A stretch of DNA of 64,000 nucleotides, from the NCBI RefSeq assembly GCF_012863495.1, contig NZ_JAAVJL010000001.1, forward strand, positions 3,405,501 through 3,469,500, in the 5' to 3' direction. The position numbers and the translations under genes were made by a program. Positions within the stretch are counted from its first letter, which is position 1. Each line of letters begins with the position of its first letter. Shown one piece after another: positions 17,776 through 25,914 of the stretch. The stretch comes from Pseudanabaena yagii GIHE-NHR1 (GTDB lineage Bacteria > Cyanobacteriota > Cyanobacteriia > Pseudanabaenales > Pseudanabaenaceae). The notes beneath the pieces are model-generated. The model ran no database searches and had not been told where the DNA came from. It saw only the letters and a program-made list of their open reading frames with translations.

Positions 17776-18603
17776 TTACCTCAGCTTAGAGGATATCTTA
17801 TTTTTGTCAGAGTATAAAGGACTATCACCATTATTTTCTGATAACCAACGTTGATAGCCCTCAATCTCAGCACCACCGCAGTTGATTACAAGCTCTAAAC
17901 CGAAAATAGCCAAAACGCAAAACCATTCGCCCCAACTTGTCTGAAGAATAACGGATTCATGAACAATTTGGACTTCCGAGCCAAATTCATCGATCCATTT
18001 CTTATTAGACTCATAGATACGACGTAAGTGATATGGCCAATAAGTTGTATCTCCCCGACGAGCGTGGTTCCTAAGAAGATCTAGCTGCGATTCATTGACT
18101 AAGTAGTCGATTCCAGCAGCAGCATTTGAGTCGTCACTCTCTTTACAACTTTCTAAGATACTTAAAGCCATCAATTCGAGAGCTACTTTAGCCAAAAATC
18201 TTGAGACGATTCTGTCTGGCGGAGGCTCATCATGTCCAGAAAAGACTATTTCTCCACCATTTTTTTCAAAAAGAACTTTGATGGCTTCAGGTGGCATATC
18301 AACTAATCCCAATAATGGACTTTCTGAATAGCGATATGCAGTTACTGCAAATTCGGATGAGAATATTCCTTCTAATGGTGGTACTCTTCGCCTTTTATTA
18401 GGAACAACTTGATGAAAGCGAAGAGCTTTCAAAGCTGGAGATTCAAGAAAAGGTTGCTCTACTTTACGCGCAAAATAGTTATTGCATGTATCGCACACAA
18501 TTCCTTTTGGAAGCACTTTTGTTGTGTTACCGAGAGATTCTGGAATAATATGCTCGACACTCTTGGATTTGCTTGAGTCGTTTTTGCAAAAAATACATCG
18601 CAT
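17776..18603 (-). CDS. HNH endonuclease-domain protein
   Basis: I chose ATG 18603, giving 275 residues, because GAGGAGG lies 10 bases upstream and relatives start MRCIFC. The N-terminus has the HNH pattern: CIFCK, then SVEHIIPESLGN with the histidine metal ligand, then CDTCNNYF. The rest (residues 60-275) is not recognised. Metal-dependent DNA or RNA cleavage is expected from the family. It is preceded by a HIP1 repeat cluster and followed by the zinc-ribbon nuclease-like gene 110 bp downstream. Confidence 0.82.
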   Translation of the reverse strand: MRCIFCKNDSSKSKSVEHIIPESLGNTTKVLPKGIVCDTCNNYFARKVEQPFLESPALKALRFHQVVPNKRRRVPPLEGIFSSEFAVTAYRYSESPLLGLVDMPPEAIKVLFEKNGGEIVFSGHDEPPPDRIVSRFLAKVALELMALSILESCKESDDSNAAAGIDYLVNESQLDLLRNHARRGDTTYWPYHLRRIYESNKKWIDEFGSEVQIVHESVILQTSWGEWFCVLAIFGLELVINCGGAEIEGYQRWLSENNGDSPLYSDKNKISSKLR

Positions 18604-18689
18604 ACTCCAAAACCCTCCTCGCACTGCAAAAGCTGTCGTTTTATTTTTCAATAATCTTCTACGTTATAGCATAAGTAGTCGATCGTGAT

Positions 18690-18800
18690 GTTGAGGCACT
18701 GAGGGTGATCACAATTTGATTTTTGATGAAGTTGTGATCGCGATTTTGGGTGTTGAGGGGGCAATCGCTGTTTGATTTTTGTAAATTGGTGATCGCAATT
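18690..18800 (-). repeat. Short HIP1 tandem array related to the 47.3-47.8 kb array
   Basis: Read on the minus strand, this stretch contains AATCAAACAGCGATTGCCCC, then CTCAACACCCAAAATCGCGA, and a second unit AAAAATCAAATTGTGATCAC. The units match those of the long array at 47330-47781. About two units are present. Confidence 0.6.
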
Positions 18801-18830
18801 TCTGTGAGTCATAATTTTTAGGTGATCGCC
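18790..18830. repeat. Short interspersed HIP1-bounded repeat (reverse form)
   Basis: GATCGCAATTTCTGTGAGTC then ATAATTTTTAGGTGATCGCC; a diverged reverse copy of the family. Confidence 0.55.
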
Positions 18831-18890
18831 TCTATTATCTATCTGCTAAAGGTTTGCTGATTGTGATCAATTAGACAAATGTAGAAATAA

Positions 18891-19292
18891 TTATGGAAAC
18901 AAACCCAAACGAATCCATAGTTTTCGAGCAGCTACTTGAGCCGCGCTATTCATCTTTAAATTTTCCACAGTCACCTTTCCAACGGCAGTAATTTCCATAA
19001 CCATGCCAGTCTCCGTATCGATCTGAAAATGTTCATCCCATAAATTCTGTCTTGGATGAAAAAATTGAACTTCACCGTTTGAGTCATTGTCAATACCGCT
19101 AATACGAGTTCCTTTACGAAGATTGCAGGATCGACAGGCAAGAGCTAGATTCGACTCGTCATTTGTCCCTTGCTGAGAGAGAGGGATGATATGTTCAACC
19201 TCAAAAGGGAAGTTAAAAACCAATTCTGGGGCATGGCAGTATTCGCAACGATGATTAGCGCGTTCTGCGATCGCACTGTAATAGGGATTCAT
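18891..19292 (-). CDS. HNH endonuclease
   Basis: The 133-residue protein has a complete HNH core: CEYCHAPE, FEVEHIIPLSQQGTNDESNL with the catalytic histidine, ALACRSCNLRKGTRI. Such stand-alone HNH nucleases are frequent in cyanobacteria, and their targets are unknown. It starts 8 bases after the stop of the 116-residue gene at 19301, so the two are one transcription unit. Confidence 0.85.
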   Translation of the reverse strand: MNPYYSAIAERANHRCEYCHAPELVFNFPFEVEHIIPLSQQGTNDESNLALACRSCNLRKGTRISGIDNDSNGEVQFFHPRQNLWDEHFQIDTETGMVMEITAVGKVTVENLKMNSAAQVAARKLWIRLGLFP

Positions 19293-19300
19293 ATCCTTAG

Positions 19301-19651
19301 TTACTGCATTAAGGCGGTTGTTCGTGCAGTTGCTGCCCTTAGTTCAGCATCAACTAAATTATCTAGCTCTGCTTGTTGTTCCAGTAGCAATGTTTCTCCC
19401 CGATCGCGTGCTACTCGCCATAAATTCATTAACTCCGATAACCGTTTTTGTTGATCGGCGCTAAAAAATAGATCTGGATGAAAACTTTTGATAACAATCA
19501 GCGCACTGAAATCAGCTTCACCTAACTGAGCAGTTAATCCATCTAGAGCTTGCCCCGCAGTTTTACCAACCCACTCCTTATCTCCTGCGATCGCCCGATA
19601 GGATTTTTCACCGCTAACACTAGATATTGGCAAGATTGATACTGTAGTCAT
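19301..19651 (-). CDS. Hypothetical protein co-transcribed with the HNH nuclease
   Basis: The 116-residue protein has a mixed first half (AGDKEWVGKTAGQALDGLTA, ALIVIKSFHPDLFFSADQQK) and a helical second half ending ELRAATARTTALMQ. I do not recognise a domain. Its position immediately upstream of a small HNH gene, with an 8-base gap, recurs in cyanobacterial genomes as far as I recall; a functional pairing is therefore likely, but the role is not known. Confidence 0.7.
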   Translation of the reverse strand: MTTVSILPISSVSGEKSYRAIAGDKEWVGKTAGQALDGLTAQLGEADFSALIVIKSFHPDLFFSADQQKRLSELMNLWRVARDRGETLLLEQQAELDNLVDAELRAATARTTALMQ

Positions 19652-19748
19652 ACCCCTAACCTGAAGATCTTTTACTACATCACATTATAGCTTTGAGAGA
19701 TCTTACGATCTCATCAAGGATCTATCTATTTGCTAAAGGTTTTGTGTA

Positions 19749-19784
19749 GGCGATCGCTATTGCTGTGCATCGTGATTTCTTGGA
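19749..19784. repeat. HIP1-bounded repeat overlapping the end of a gene
   Basis: GGCGATCGCTATTGCTGTG then CATCGTGATTTCTT, the reverse form of the repeat. Bases 19757-19784 also encode the last residues (RNHDAQQ) and the stop of the monooxygenase-like gene, so the repeat supplies its stop codon. Confidence 0.7.
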
Positions 19785-20356
19785 TAGAGCCATTTAGCAA
19801 AAAGCTTAGTAACTCTTGGCATGATAATGTACGTCATCGCAAATACCATCAGTCCTGAAACCAGCAAAGTCGCTAGAGGTGGTGGCAAAAAAGAGAGGTT
19901 TGGGATTACCAATCTATTCATGAAATTTATTAAGATAAAGATAATTCCCCAAGTGAGAAGGAACATCTTATAGCGCGGCGGCGGTAAAATCGCTTTATTG
20001 GTGGATAGAGTAAACCAAGTTTCCAAGCCAGTGAGAACCTGAAACTTGCCTTCATCTACAATCAAGCGATTGAGCTGAGCCAGATAACCTTTGCGAATTT
20101 CCGAACTTTCCCACAGTCGATAATTGCTGAGGCGGTCGAATTTAAATACAATCCGATACTGAAGACTTGATGAGTCATCGGGGCGAAAGACATTCACTCC
20201 CAGATGACCCTCAAACATTTCGGCGGCAGCGATCGTTTCAGCAGCAACTCTTTCAAATTCTTCCCGACAAGATGGCTTCACGTTGAGGATTATGTCAATG
20301 GTTACGGGAGTATCATCTGATTCCATGCGATCGCTTTGGTTCATTTGTTTCGTCAT
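19757..20356 (-). CDS. Antibiotic-biosynthesis-monooxygenase (ABM)-domain protein with two membrane segments
   Basis: Residues 17-110 form an ABM/quinol-monooxygenase-like ferredoxin fold (VTIDIILNVKPSCREEFERV, VFRPDDSSSLQYRIVFKFD). Two hydrophobic segments follow at about 132-150 and 158-178, ending in a basic tail. Membrane-anchored ABM proteins of this layout are known in bacteria; the substrate is unknown. It is the third gene of an operon with the SMP-30-like and VOC genes (16-bp gap). Its last residues come from an interspersed repeat. Confidence 0.82.
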   Translation of the reverse strand: MTKQMNQSDRMESDDTPVTIDIILNVKPSCREEFERVAAETIAAAEMFEGHLGVNVFRPDDSSSLQYRIVFKFDRLSNYRLWESSEIRKGYLAQLNRLIVDEGKFQVLTGLETWFTLSTNKAILPPPRYKMFLLTWGIIFILINFMNRLVIPNLSFLPPPLATLLVSGLMVFAMTYIIMPRVTKLFAKWLYPRNHDAQQ

Positions 20357-20372
20357 TAGTGATTAGCAAGAT

Positions 20373-21260
20373 TTAAACCAATGGCAGTCCAGCAATGCCA
20401 ACCTCAAGTCTTACCACTTTTCCCGATTCAACCCCAGTAGCAGGAGGGAAAGACATGCCGCCGTTAGTTGTGACATAGATGCTAGTGCGATCGCCTTCAG
20501 ATGTGCCGAAAGCTAAAGCCGTGCTGCCTGCCATGCCCTGCTCTAGTTGAGCAATAGTAGTGACAGTGCCATCTGGAGCGATCTTCACCACACTGTTAAA
20601 AACGTGAGTCGTACCATAGAGATTCCCTTCGATATCAAAGGCAAAGTCGTCAATATTAATTCCAGAGAGAAAGATCTCTGGTTCTCCTGCCAAGCGATCG
20701 GCGAGAATGGGAATTTTCACAATCTGCTGCTTTTGTGTATTGGAAGCATAAAGAAAGTTATCGTAGATTTTTAGTCCGTTTACTGCTGGAAAGACTTCTT
20801 CAGGTGAAGTACGCGCAATATCGGCGTGTTCGAGCCAAATGCTAACCGTTTTCGTTGGCACGTTCAACTGCCATATCGCACCACGATAGGAATCAGCAAT
20901 CAAGTAATTATCGCCATCTAATCCAGTCAATCCATTCAAAAATATGGCTTCGGGCAATTCCGTCAAAAGTTCGACCGTTCCATCGCTAGCAATGAGCCAT
21001 ACTACAGAAGTTTCCTTCTCATCCCAACCTGACAGCAGAAGTTCTCCATTTGGTGTCAATGCTAAGCCAGTCGCTTTGCCTGCGATTGTTGCATGGGTTG
21101 CGACAACTCCATCAGTACTGATACGAAAGACCTTGCCTTCGTAATGACTGGTGATAAATAAAGTGTTGTCCGCATCGACAACAATGCTCTCTAGAAATGT
21201 ATTAACAGGAAATTCGGCGATCGCTTGGGCAGGTAATAGGTCAGTTAGGGTTTCAATCAT
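20373..21260 (-). CDS. SMP-30/gluconolactonase-like beta-propeller protein
   Basis: The 295-residue protein shows repeated propeller blades with the pattern D-x-L/F-x-x-T/S and G (ADNTLFITSHYEGKVFRI, SPEEVFPAVNGLKIYDNFLY, DIEGNLYGTTHVFNSVVKI). It has no signal peptide. Family members hydrolyse lactones or act as calcium-binding proteins; which applies here is not clear. It is the middle gene of the VOC, SMP-30, ABM operon, with 12-bp and 16-bp gaps. Confidence 0.82.
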   Translation of the reverse strand: MIETLTDLLPAQAIAEFPVNTFLESIVVDADNTLFITSHYEGKVFRISTDGVVATHATIAGKATGLALTPNGELLLSGWDEKETSVVWLIASDGTVELLTELPEAIFLNGLTGLDGDNYLIADSYRGAIWQLNVPTKTVSIWLEHADIARTSPEEVFPAVNGLKIYDNFLYASNTQKQQIVKIPILADRLAGEPEIFLSGINIDDFAFDIEGNLYGTTHVFNSVVKIAPDGTVTTIAQLEQGMAGSTALAFGTSEGDRTSIYVTTNGGMSFPPATGVESGKVVRLEVGIAGLPLV

Positions 21261-21272
21261 GATTTTTCACCT

Positions 21273-21662
21273 TTAAGAGATAGGAGTACATAGTTCGACA
21301 AGAGTTCCATCTGGGCAGCGAACATAGGAAACAATCTGTCCCCAAGGTTTGGCTTTAGGGGCTGCTATTTCGATCGCACCTGCGGCGATTGCTTTTTGAT
21401 GGGCAGTTTCAATTTCATCGGTTATCAAGGCAATTTCCATGCCTAAAGGCTTTTCTGAGGAATCTGTGGCAACATAACCATCAGGAAGATTGGATTCTCC
21501 CAAGGAATGGGCGGCAAAAGATAAAGTTGTTGCGCCAGTATCGAGTTCGCCGTAGGTTCCCGAATCATCTACAAATTTCTTGTGAAATCCGAAGGCATTT
21601 TCAAAAAAAGCGATCGAACTAGATACATCGGAAACATAAACGATCGTATATCCAAATTTCAT
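21273..21662 (-). CDS. VOC-family (glyoxalase/dioxygenase-like) protein
   Basis: The 129-residue protein has two beta-alpha-beta-beta-beta modules typical of the vicinal-oxygen-chelate fold: MKFGYTIVYVSDVSSSIAFF and, from about residue 72, MEIALITDEIETAHQKAIAA, ending GTLVELCTPIS with the glutamate metal ligand. Substrate unknown. It is first in its operon. Its promoter region was shared with the HxlR-type gene before an IS903-type element inserted between them. Confidence 0.87.
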   Translation of the reverse strand: MKFGYTIVYVSDVSSSIAFFENAFGFHKKFVDDSGTYGELDTGATTLSFAAHSLGESNLPDGYVATDSSEKPLGMEIALITDEIETAHQKAIAAGAIEIAAPKAKPWGQIVSYVRCPDGTLVELCTPIS

Positions 21663-21901
21663 TGGCTTGTCCTATTCTGTAGGCTAATTAGTTTCAAAAT
21701 CAGTAGCCGTCCTTCACAAAAGCTCTGGCTAAGCCCATGCTAACATCTGTTCCAAATCCAGCGATTGCAGATATAGAGTTGGTCATTTTTTAATCATTAT
21801 TTTTCTAATAATTGGGATATACATTATTCTTAATAAGCAATAACATCAAAGGTTATTAGTTACCAAATGGATACTAGTACGATTATTTTTGAGTTTAGAT
21901 C

Positions 21902-22956
21902 GGCGTTGTTGCATAAAAAGGGGAAGAGAAGGTAAATTAGATAAAAATCAGGAGATGGAGTCCCAGCAAATGACACAGAAACATGAGATCCGCAACTGGA
22001 CAGAGTATAACGCAGGGCTAAAACAAAGAGGAAGCCTGACTTTTTGGATGAGCGAAGAAGTAATTGAAGGATGGTTAAATCAAACATTAAGTGGCAAACG
22101 GGGAGCTTCCAAAGATTACAGTGATATAGCAATAGCGACATTTATCACGGTCAAAGCGGTATATCAGCAAGCAGGAAGACAAACGCAAGGACTGTTAGAG
22201 TCAATATTTGCCTTGATGGGAATAGATTTACCAGTACCAGACCACAGCACCGTGTCAAGACGGACAGCAAGTTTAAGTGTGACCTTACCAGTAATCCCGA
22301 AACAGGGAGCAGTGCATGTAGTAGTTGATTCGACAGGGATCAAAGTATACGGCGAAGGGGAATGGAAAACACGGCAGCATGGAATTAGTAAGAGACGGAC
22401 ATGGCGCAAATTACACCTAGGAGCCGATGAATCAACAGGAGAAATACTGGCTGCGGTCGTCACCACGAATGATTGCCACGATGGAGAAGTACTCGCCGAT
22501 ATTCTCGATGCGATTGATGCTGAAATTGCTCAAGTTTCCGCAGATGGAGCTTATGACCATCGTCATTGTTATGACGAGATTGCCCAACATGGTGCTAAAG
22601 CCGTGATTCCTCCGCGCAAAGATGCCAAAATCTGGCAGCATGGCAATACCAATGCTCCACCACATCCGCGTGACCAAAATCTCCGTTATATCCGTAAACA
22701 TGGGCGTAAAAAATGGAAACGTGACTCAGGTTATCATCGGCGCTCTTTGGCAGAAACTACGATGTTTCGTTTCAAAAAAATCTTTGGTGCTACTTTATGT
22801 TCTCGTAAATTTGACAATCAGGCGGTTGAGTTGTTCATCAAATGTGCTGCTCTTAATCGCATGATTCAACTGGCTAAACCTCTCTCCTCTCCTGTTGTTC
22901 GTTAATTTTCTAAGATCCTCCATCTTTTGGCTTCTTTTTATTCATGCAACAAAGCC
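21902..22956 (+). mobile_element. IS5-family (IS903-group) insertion sequence, copy 1
   Basis: The element is 1055 bp. Its ends read GGCGTTGTTGCATAAAAAG and, from the other side, GGCTTTGTTGCATGAATAAA. It is flanked by the 9-bp duplication GTTTAGATC (21893-21901 and 22957-22965), the length expected for the IS903 group. A second copy lies at 61444-62498. Confidence 0.93.
21970..22905 (+). CDS. IS5-family transposase
   Basis: The 311-residue protein starts MTQKHEIRNWTEYNAGLKQR. The DDE residues are seen in VVDSTGIKVYGEGEW (first D), ADGAYDHRH (second D) and RRSLAETTMFRFKK (E, inside the conserved R-x5-E context). I chose ATG 21970 with GGAG nine bases upstream, because the longer frame reads through the IS end and the target DNA. 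Identical in sequence to the copy at 61495-62430. Confidence 0.93.
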   Translation: MTQKHEIRNWTEYNAGLKQRGSLTFWMSEEVIEGWLNQTLSGKRGASKDYSDIAIATFITVKAVYQQAGRQTQGLLESIFALMGIDLPVPDHSTVSRRTASLSVTLPVIPKQGAVHVVVDSTGIKVYGEGEWKTRQHGISKRRTWRKLHLGADESTGEILAAVVTTNDCHDGEVLADILDAIDAEIAQVSADGAYDHRHCYDEIAQHGAKAVIPPRKDAKIWQHGNTNAPPHPRDQNLRYIRKHGRKKWKRDSGYHRRSLAETTMFRFKKIFGATLCSRKFDNQAVELFIKCAALNRMIQLAKPLSSPVVR

Positions 22957-22973
22957 GTTTAGATCTGAAAGTT

Positions 22974-23309
22974 ATGGCTGCAAAAAAATATAGCTGTCCC
23001 GTAGAGTTGACGCTTGATCGCATTGGAGGTAAATGGAAGGTAGTAATCCTATGGTGGCTGAGAGGTGGTAGTAAAAGATTTGGCGAGCTAATGCATTTAA
23101 TGCCAGAGATCAGTCAAAAAGTATTGACTTCACAATTGCGAGAATTAGAATCTGATGGACTGATCGAGCGACAAGTTTTTGCAGAATCACCGCCGCGAGT
23201 GGAATATTCGTTATCGGCTCATGGTGCAACCTTAAAGCCAATTATGGAACTCATGTGCGAATGGGGAAAAGCAAATGCTAAAGAACATCAATTTGACCTT
23301 AGTTTGTAG
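22974..23309 (+). CDS. HxlR-family transcriptional regulator
   Basis: The 111-residue protein has the HxlR/DUF24 winged helix: SCPVELTLDRIGGKWKVVIL, then GELMHLMPEISQKVLTSQLR and the wing RQVFAESPPRVEYSLS. Cysteine 7 lies where redox or electrophile-sensing members carry theirs. The natural start is ATG 22974. The IS903-type element ends 17 bp upstream, which cuts the gene from its native promoter. It was probably the divergent regulator of the VOC operon. Confidence 0.88.
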   Translation: MAAKKYSCPVELTLDRIGGKWKVVILWWLRGGSKRFGELMHLMPEISQKVLTSQLRELESDGLIERQVFAESPPRVEYSLSAHGATLKPIMELMCEWGKANAKEHQFDLSL

Positions 23310-23682
23310 GATCTTCAATACTTTCCATTAACAACATTTCTTCAAATTCTCGTTCCGATTCTTGAATCTCTTGGATTTCTTCAGCAGTAAGAAATTTTGC
23401 TCGGAGATCGTTTAGATTAGGCGCACCTGTCTTCTGGGAAAGAATAGCACCGAGCGAATGAATCCACGCTTGAAGAACAACATCGCGATATCTATATTGA
23501 TCTAATGAGAAGCAAAGAATGAGATGCGCCTCCCGCGCAGCATATTCATCAGATGAGAGACCGCACGACATCATCTCTCGTACAGTATGCTCCATACTAA
23601 CAGTTGCTAATGGCAGATCGAACTCGCTCATATCTAACTGATTAGAATTCATAACGCAACTGAGGTTTAGTTTCGTTAACAA
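23299..23682 (-). CDS. Hypothetical acidic protein
   Basis: This frame gives 127 residues, or 116 from the in-frame ATG at 23649 (MNSNQLDMSEF). It is acidic and largely helical, with no signal peptide, membrane segment or known motif that I can recognise. The C-terminal stretch TAEEIQEIQESEREFEEML is strongly charged. Its 3' end overlaps the HxlR gene by about 11 bp in convergent orientation. Confidence 0.5.
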   Translation of the reverse strand: MLTKLNLSCVMNSNQLDMSEFDLPLATVSMEHTVREMMSCGLSSDEYAAREAHLILCFSLDQYRYRDVVLQAWIHSLGAILSQKTGAPNLNDLRAKFLTAEEIQEIQESEREFEEMLLMESIEDPTN

Positions 23683-23792
23683 AGATAACTTACAAAAGAT
23701 TCTTCGGCAAGCGATCGACCAAATTCAGTGGAACTACCCGTTAATGTCCTACCCTAACATTTTTAGAAGCTGAGAAAAAAGATTTAGTCCAT

Positions 23793-24279
23793 TTACCAAG
23801 GTAAAGCGATCGCACCACCAAACTTCCGCATTTCTGCAAAGAAACCACCTTGAGCGCCACCATCTGGTAAAGTTGCCAAATACACCGCAGTTTCTGCGCC
23901 TTCATCGGCGGTAAATGGCGCATCCGAGCCGCCCATATCTGTTTTCATCCAACCAGGAGAATAGGCATTGATCAAAATGTTACTGCCCTGTAGTTCCTTC
24001 GCAAAGATGGTGGTCAATCCATTTAATCCAACTTTGGATAAACGATAGGAAGGAGCCAAGGGATAATAGTCGCTGCTCATCGAATTGAGAGAAGCCATTT
24101 CTGTAGATACATTCACGATCCGCCCATAATTATTGGCTCTCATCAATGGAATTAATGCTTTGGTAATTCTTACTACTGCTAATACATTAGTGTTGAAAGT
24201 CGTCAGCATCGTTTCTATATCTACTGTGAGCAGACTTGCTTCCTCTTGCTGCATAGTGGGATTGACACCTGCATTATTA
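23793..24279 (-). pseudogene. Short-chain dehydrogenase cut at its 5' end by an IS
   Basis: The frame keeps the middle and end of an SDR: the NNAG motif at the very edge (near 24270), GRIVNVSTE, the active-site Y-x3-K in PSYRLSKVGLNGL, and SPGWMKTDMGG. The coenzyme-binding N-terminus (TGxxxGxG) is missing; an IS end starts at 24280. The remaining open frame from an internal ATG (24254) encodes 153 residues and cannot bind NAD(P) normally. I found no trace of the lost N-terminus beyond the IS, so it was deleted. Confidence 0.87.
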
Positions 24280-25117
24280 ACTGATGTTACGTGGAAGGAA
24301 GAGCCAGTTTTTGAAGAAGAGAGAAACTAGCCCTAATGGCATTGAAGTAGAGTTTAGACTTGAGAGCAAAGTGATTGAGTTTAGTTTTGATCCGAAGGCG
24401 CTCTAGCTTAACAAAGGCAAAAAAGCAAGCAAAGATGTGATTTTTCTGAGTATGAGCAATGCCAGTGGGAGACTTAGCAAGAGCTAGATTAGATTTCAAA
24501 GACTTGTGAAATTCTTCAACTTTCCATCGTTTTTGATAGATTGTGTTGATATCAGGTGCGGTTATGTCGAGATTACTGCAAGCTAAATACAAAATCCCTG
24601 TGGATTGATTTTTGTTTTTAAAAACTTGCTTGGTGATCGAGATAGGAAAATCCAGTCCCTTCAAAAACACCTTGCAACAGGAATCTGGGTTTAACTCAAT
24701 TGACTCAAGATTAACGAAATGTCCCTGACTTTTGTCGTCCGCACAGATGGCTAAACGATTACCCTTCACAGCCATAATGAAGTCTTTTTTGACTCGTTGT
24801 TTAATGTATTCCATATTTTCCTTGCTGCTGAACCAACTATCTGTCAACACATAGCTAAACTTCAAGCGATTCTGACAGCAGACATGGAGCATCTTTCGCA
24901 TCATCTCATTTTTGCTTTCCTCAGATACGAATTTTGCTTTACCTGTTTTTGCATCAGTCACCTCTTGTAGTTTTTGCACAATTTCAAAGGCGACAGGTAA
25001 GCTGATAGCTTCGTTGTGATAGATGCAGTTGAGGATATTTATGCCTTTGACACTACGGTTACTAGTATGGTCAGATACAGGTCGAGTATTGAAGATTAGT
25101 TCCAATACTGTGATCAA
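24280..25117 (-). mobile_element. IS4/IS701-type element, truncated at its 5' end
   Basis: The left end reads ACTGATGTTACGTGGAAGGA, identical for 20 bases to the left end of the MITE at 46275. No matching right end is found near 25117, and the transposase lacks its N-terminus, so the element is incomplete. It adjoins the truncated SDR. Confidence 0.75.
24287..25117 (-). pseudogene. IS4/IS701-type transposase lacking its N-terminus
   Basis: The frame encodes SDHTSNRSVKGINILNCIYH, then LTDSWFSSKENMEYI with the second catalytic aspartate, and IYQKRWKVEEFHKSLKSN with the catalytic glutamate. The first aspartate and the N-terminal domain upstream of it are absent, and the apparent start is a TTG in unrelated sequence. 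It is therefore very unlikely to be active on its own. Its close relatives are IS4-type DDE transposases of cyanobacteria. Confidence 0.82.
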
Positions 25118-25161
25118 ATAACTGTGTTAGATTTACTGATATCGTTTACCAAGTTTTACCC

Positions 25162-25500
25162 ATGCCTAGCAATCTAATTGAGGCTTACAAACAAGGGATG
25201 CGGGCTTACGATCAATGTCATCCACAAACTGTGCGATCGCTTTGGGATGCGTTTCGCTCTGAATTGGATGAGTTCTATGCGGAACCTTCGCAGGATGAGG
25301 CTTGGGATGTTTTACATTCCTTTGGCCGCTTAACTTGGAAGTTAACGGGTATTCCTCTGTTTTGGTTAGCTAACCCAACGGTGGAGAAACATGGGCGGAG
25401 GTTTGCTGAGTCTGGGTGTATTCGTAGTTCGCGTAATTGTTTGGGTAATTGTTGTCAAAAGGATTCTAATAATGTTGGGGTTACTTTTGATGAATTTTAA
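25162..25500 (+). CDS. Hypothetical protein
   Basis: The 112-residue protein begins MPSNLIEAYKQGMRAYDQCH and contains a tryptophan-rich middle (AWDVLHSFGRLTWKLTGIP). The C-terminus is rich in cysteine (three within CLGNCCQKD). I recognise no domain, signal or membrane segment. It lies directly beyond the IS break point. The tail after about residue 75 changes character and may be a frameshifted end. Confidence 0.45.
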   Translation: MPSNLIEAYKQGMRAYDQCHPQTVRSLWDAFRSELDEFYAEPSQDEAWDVLHSFGRLTWKLTGIPLFWLANPTVEKHGRRFAESGCIRSSRNCLGNCCQKDSNNVGVTFDEF

Positions 25501-25914
25501 TGTGGAACTACAAAGAAAATTTTACTGTACGGGAAAATCGCTAATATTACCTTTCAGTAAGAGAGTGTTTGACATGAGTCTCACCACCCTTTAACTCTCT
25601 AGCGATCGACTTCTACAAACTTAAAGCGATCGCCTCACTTTTTGGACTTACCAACTCCTGAGCCAAACTACCCTCAGACAAAGCCAGACTAATAGTAGAG
25701 ATCGGGGACAACCCCAATAACAACGCTAACAAGCCACACGCAAACGATGGCATTAATCATGACGAAAGCGCATCCAATCACCCTCACTCAAGCAACAACT
25801 TGCTTATACATAGATATATCACCCTTGCAGCATATGCAAGATCCAATCAATTCAACTCATGCAAAAACTTTAGTGGAAGTTGACTATAGAAATCATAGGA
25901 AAGTATCAATTCAT

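Noticed and set aside
23741-23923. Minus-strand 60-residue frame under the SDR gene
   Set aside because: It is an out-of-frame reading of the dehydrogenase sequence.
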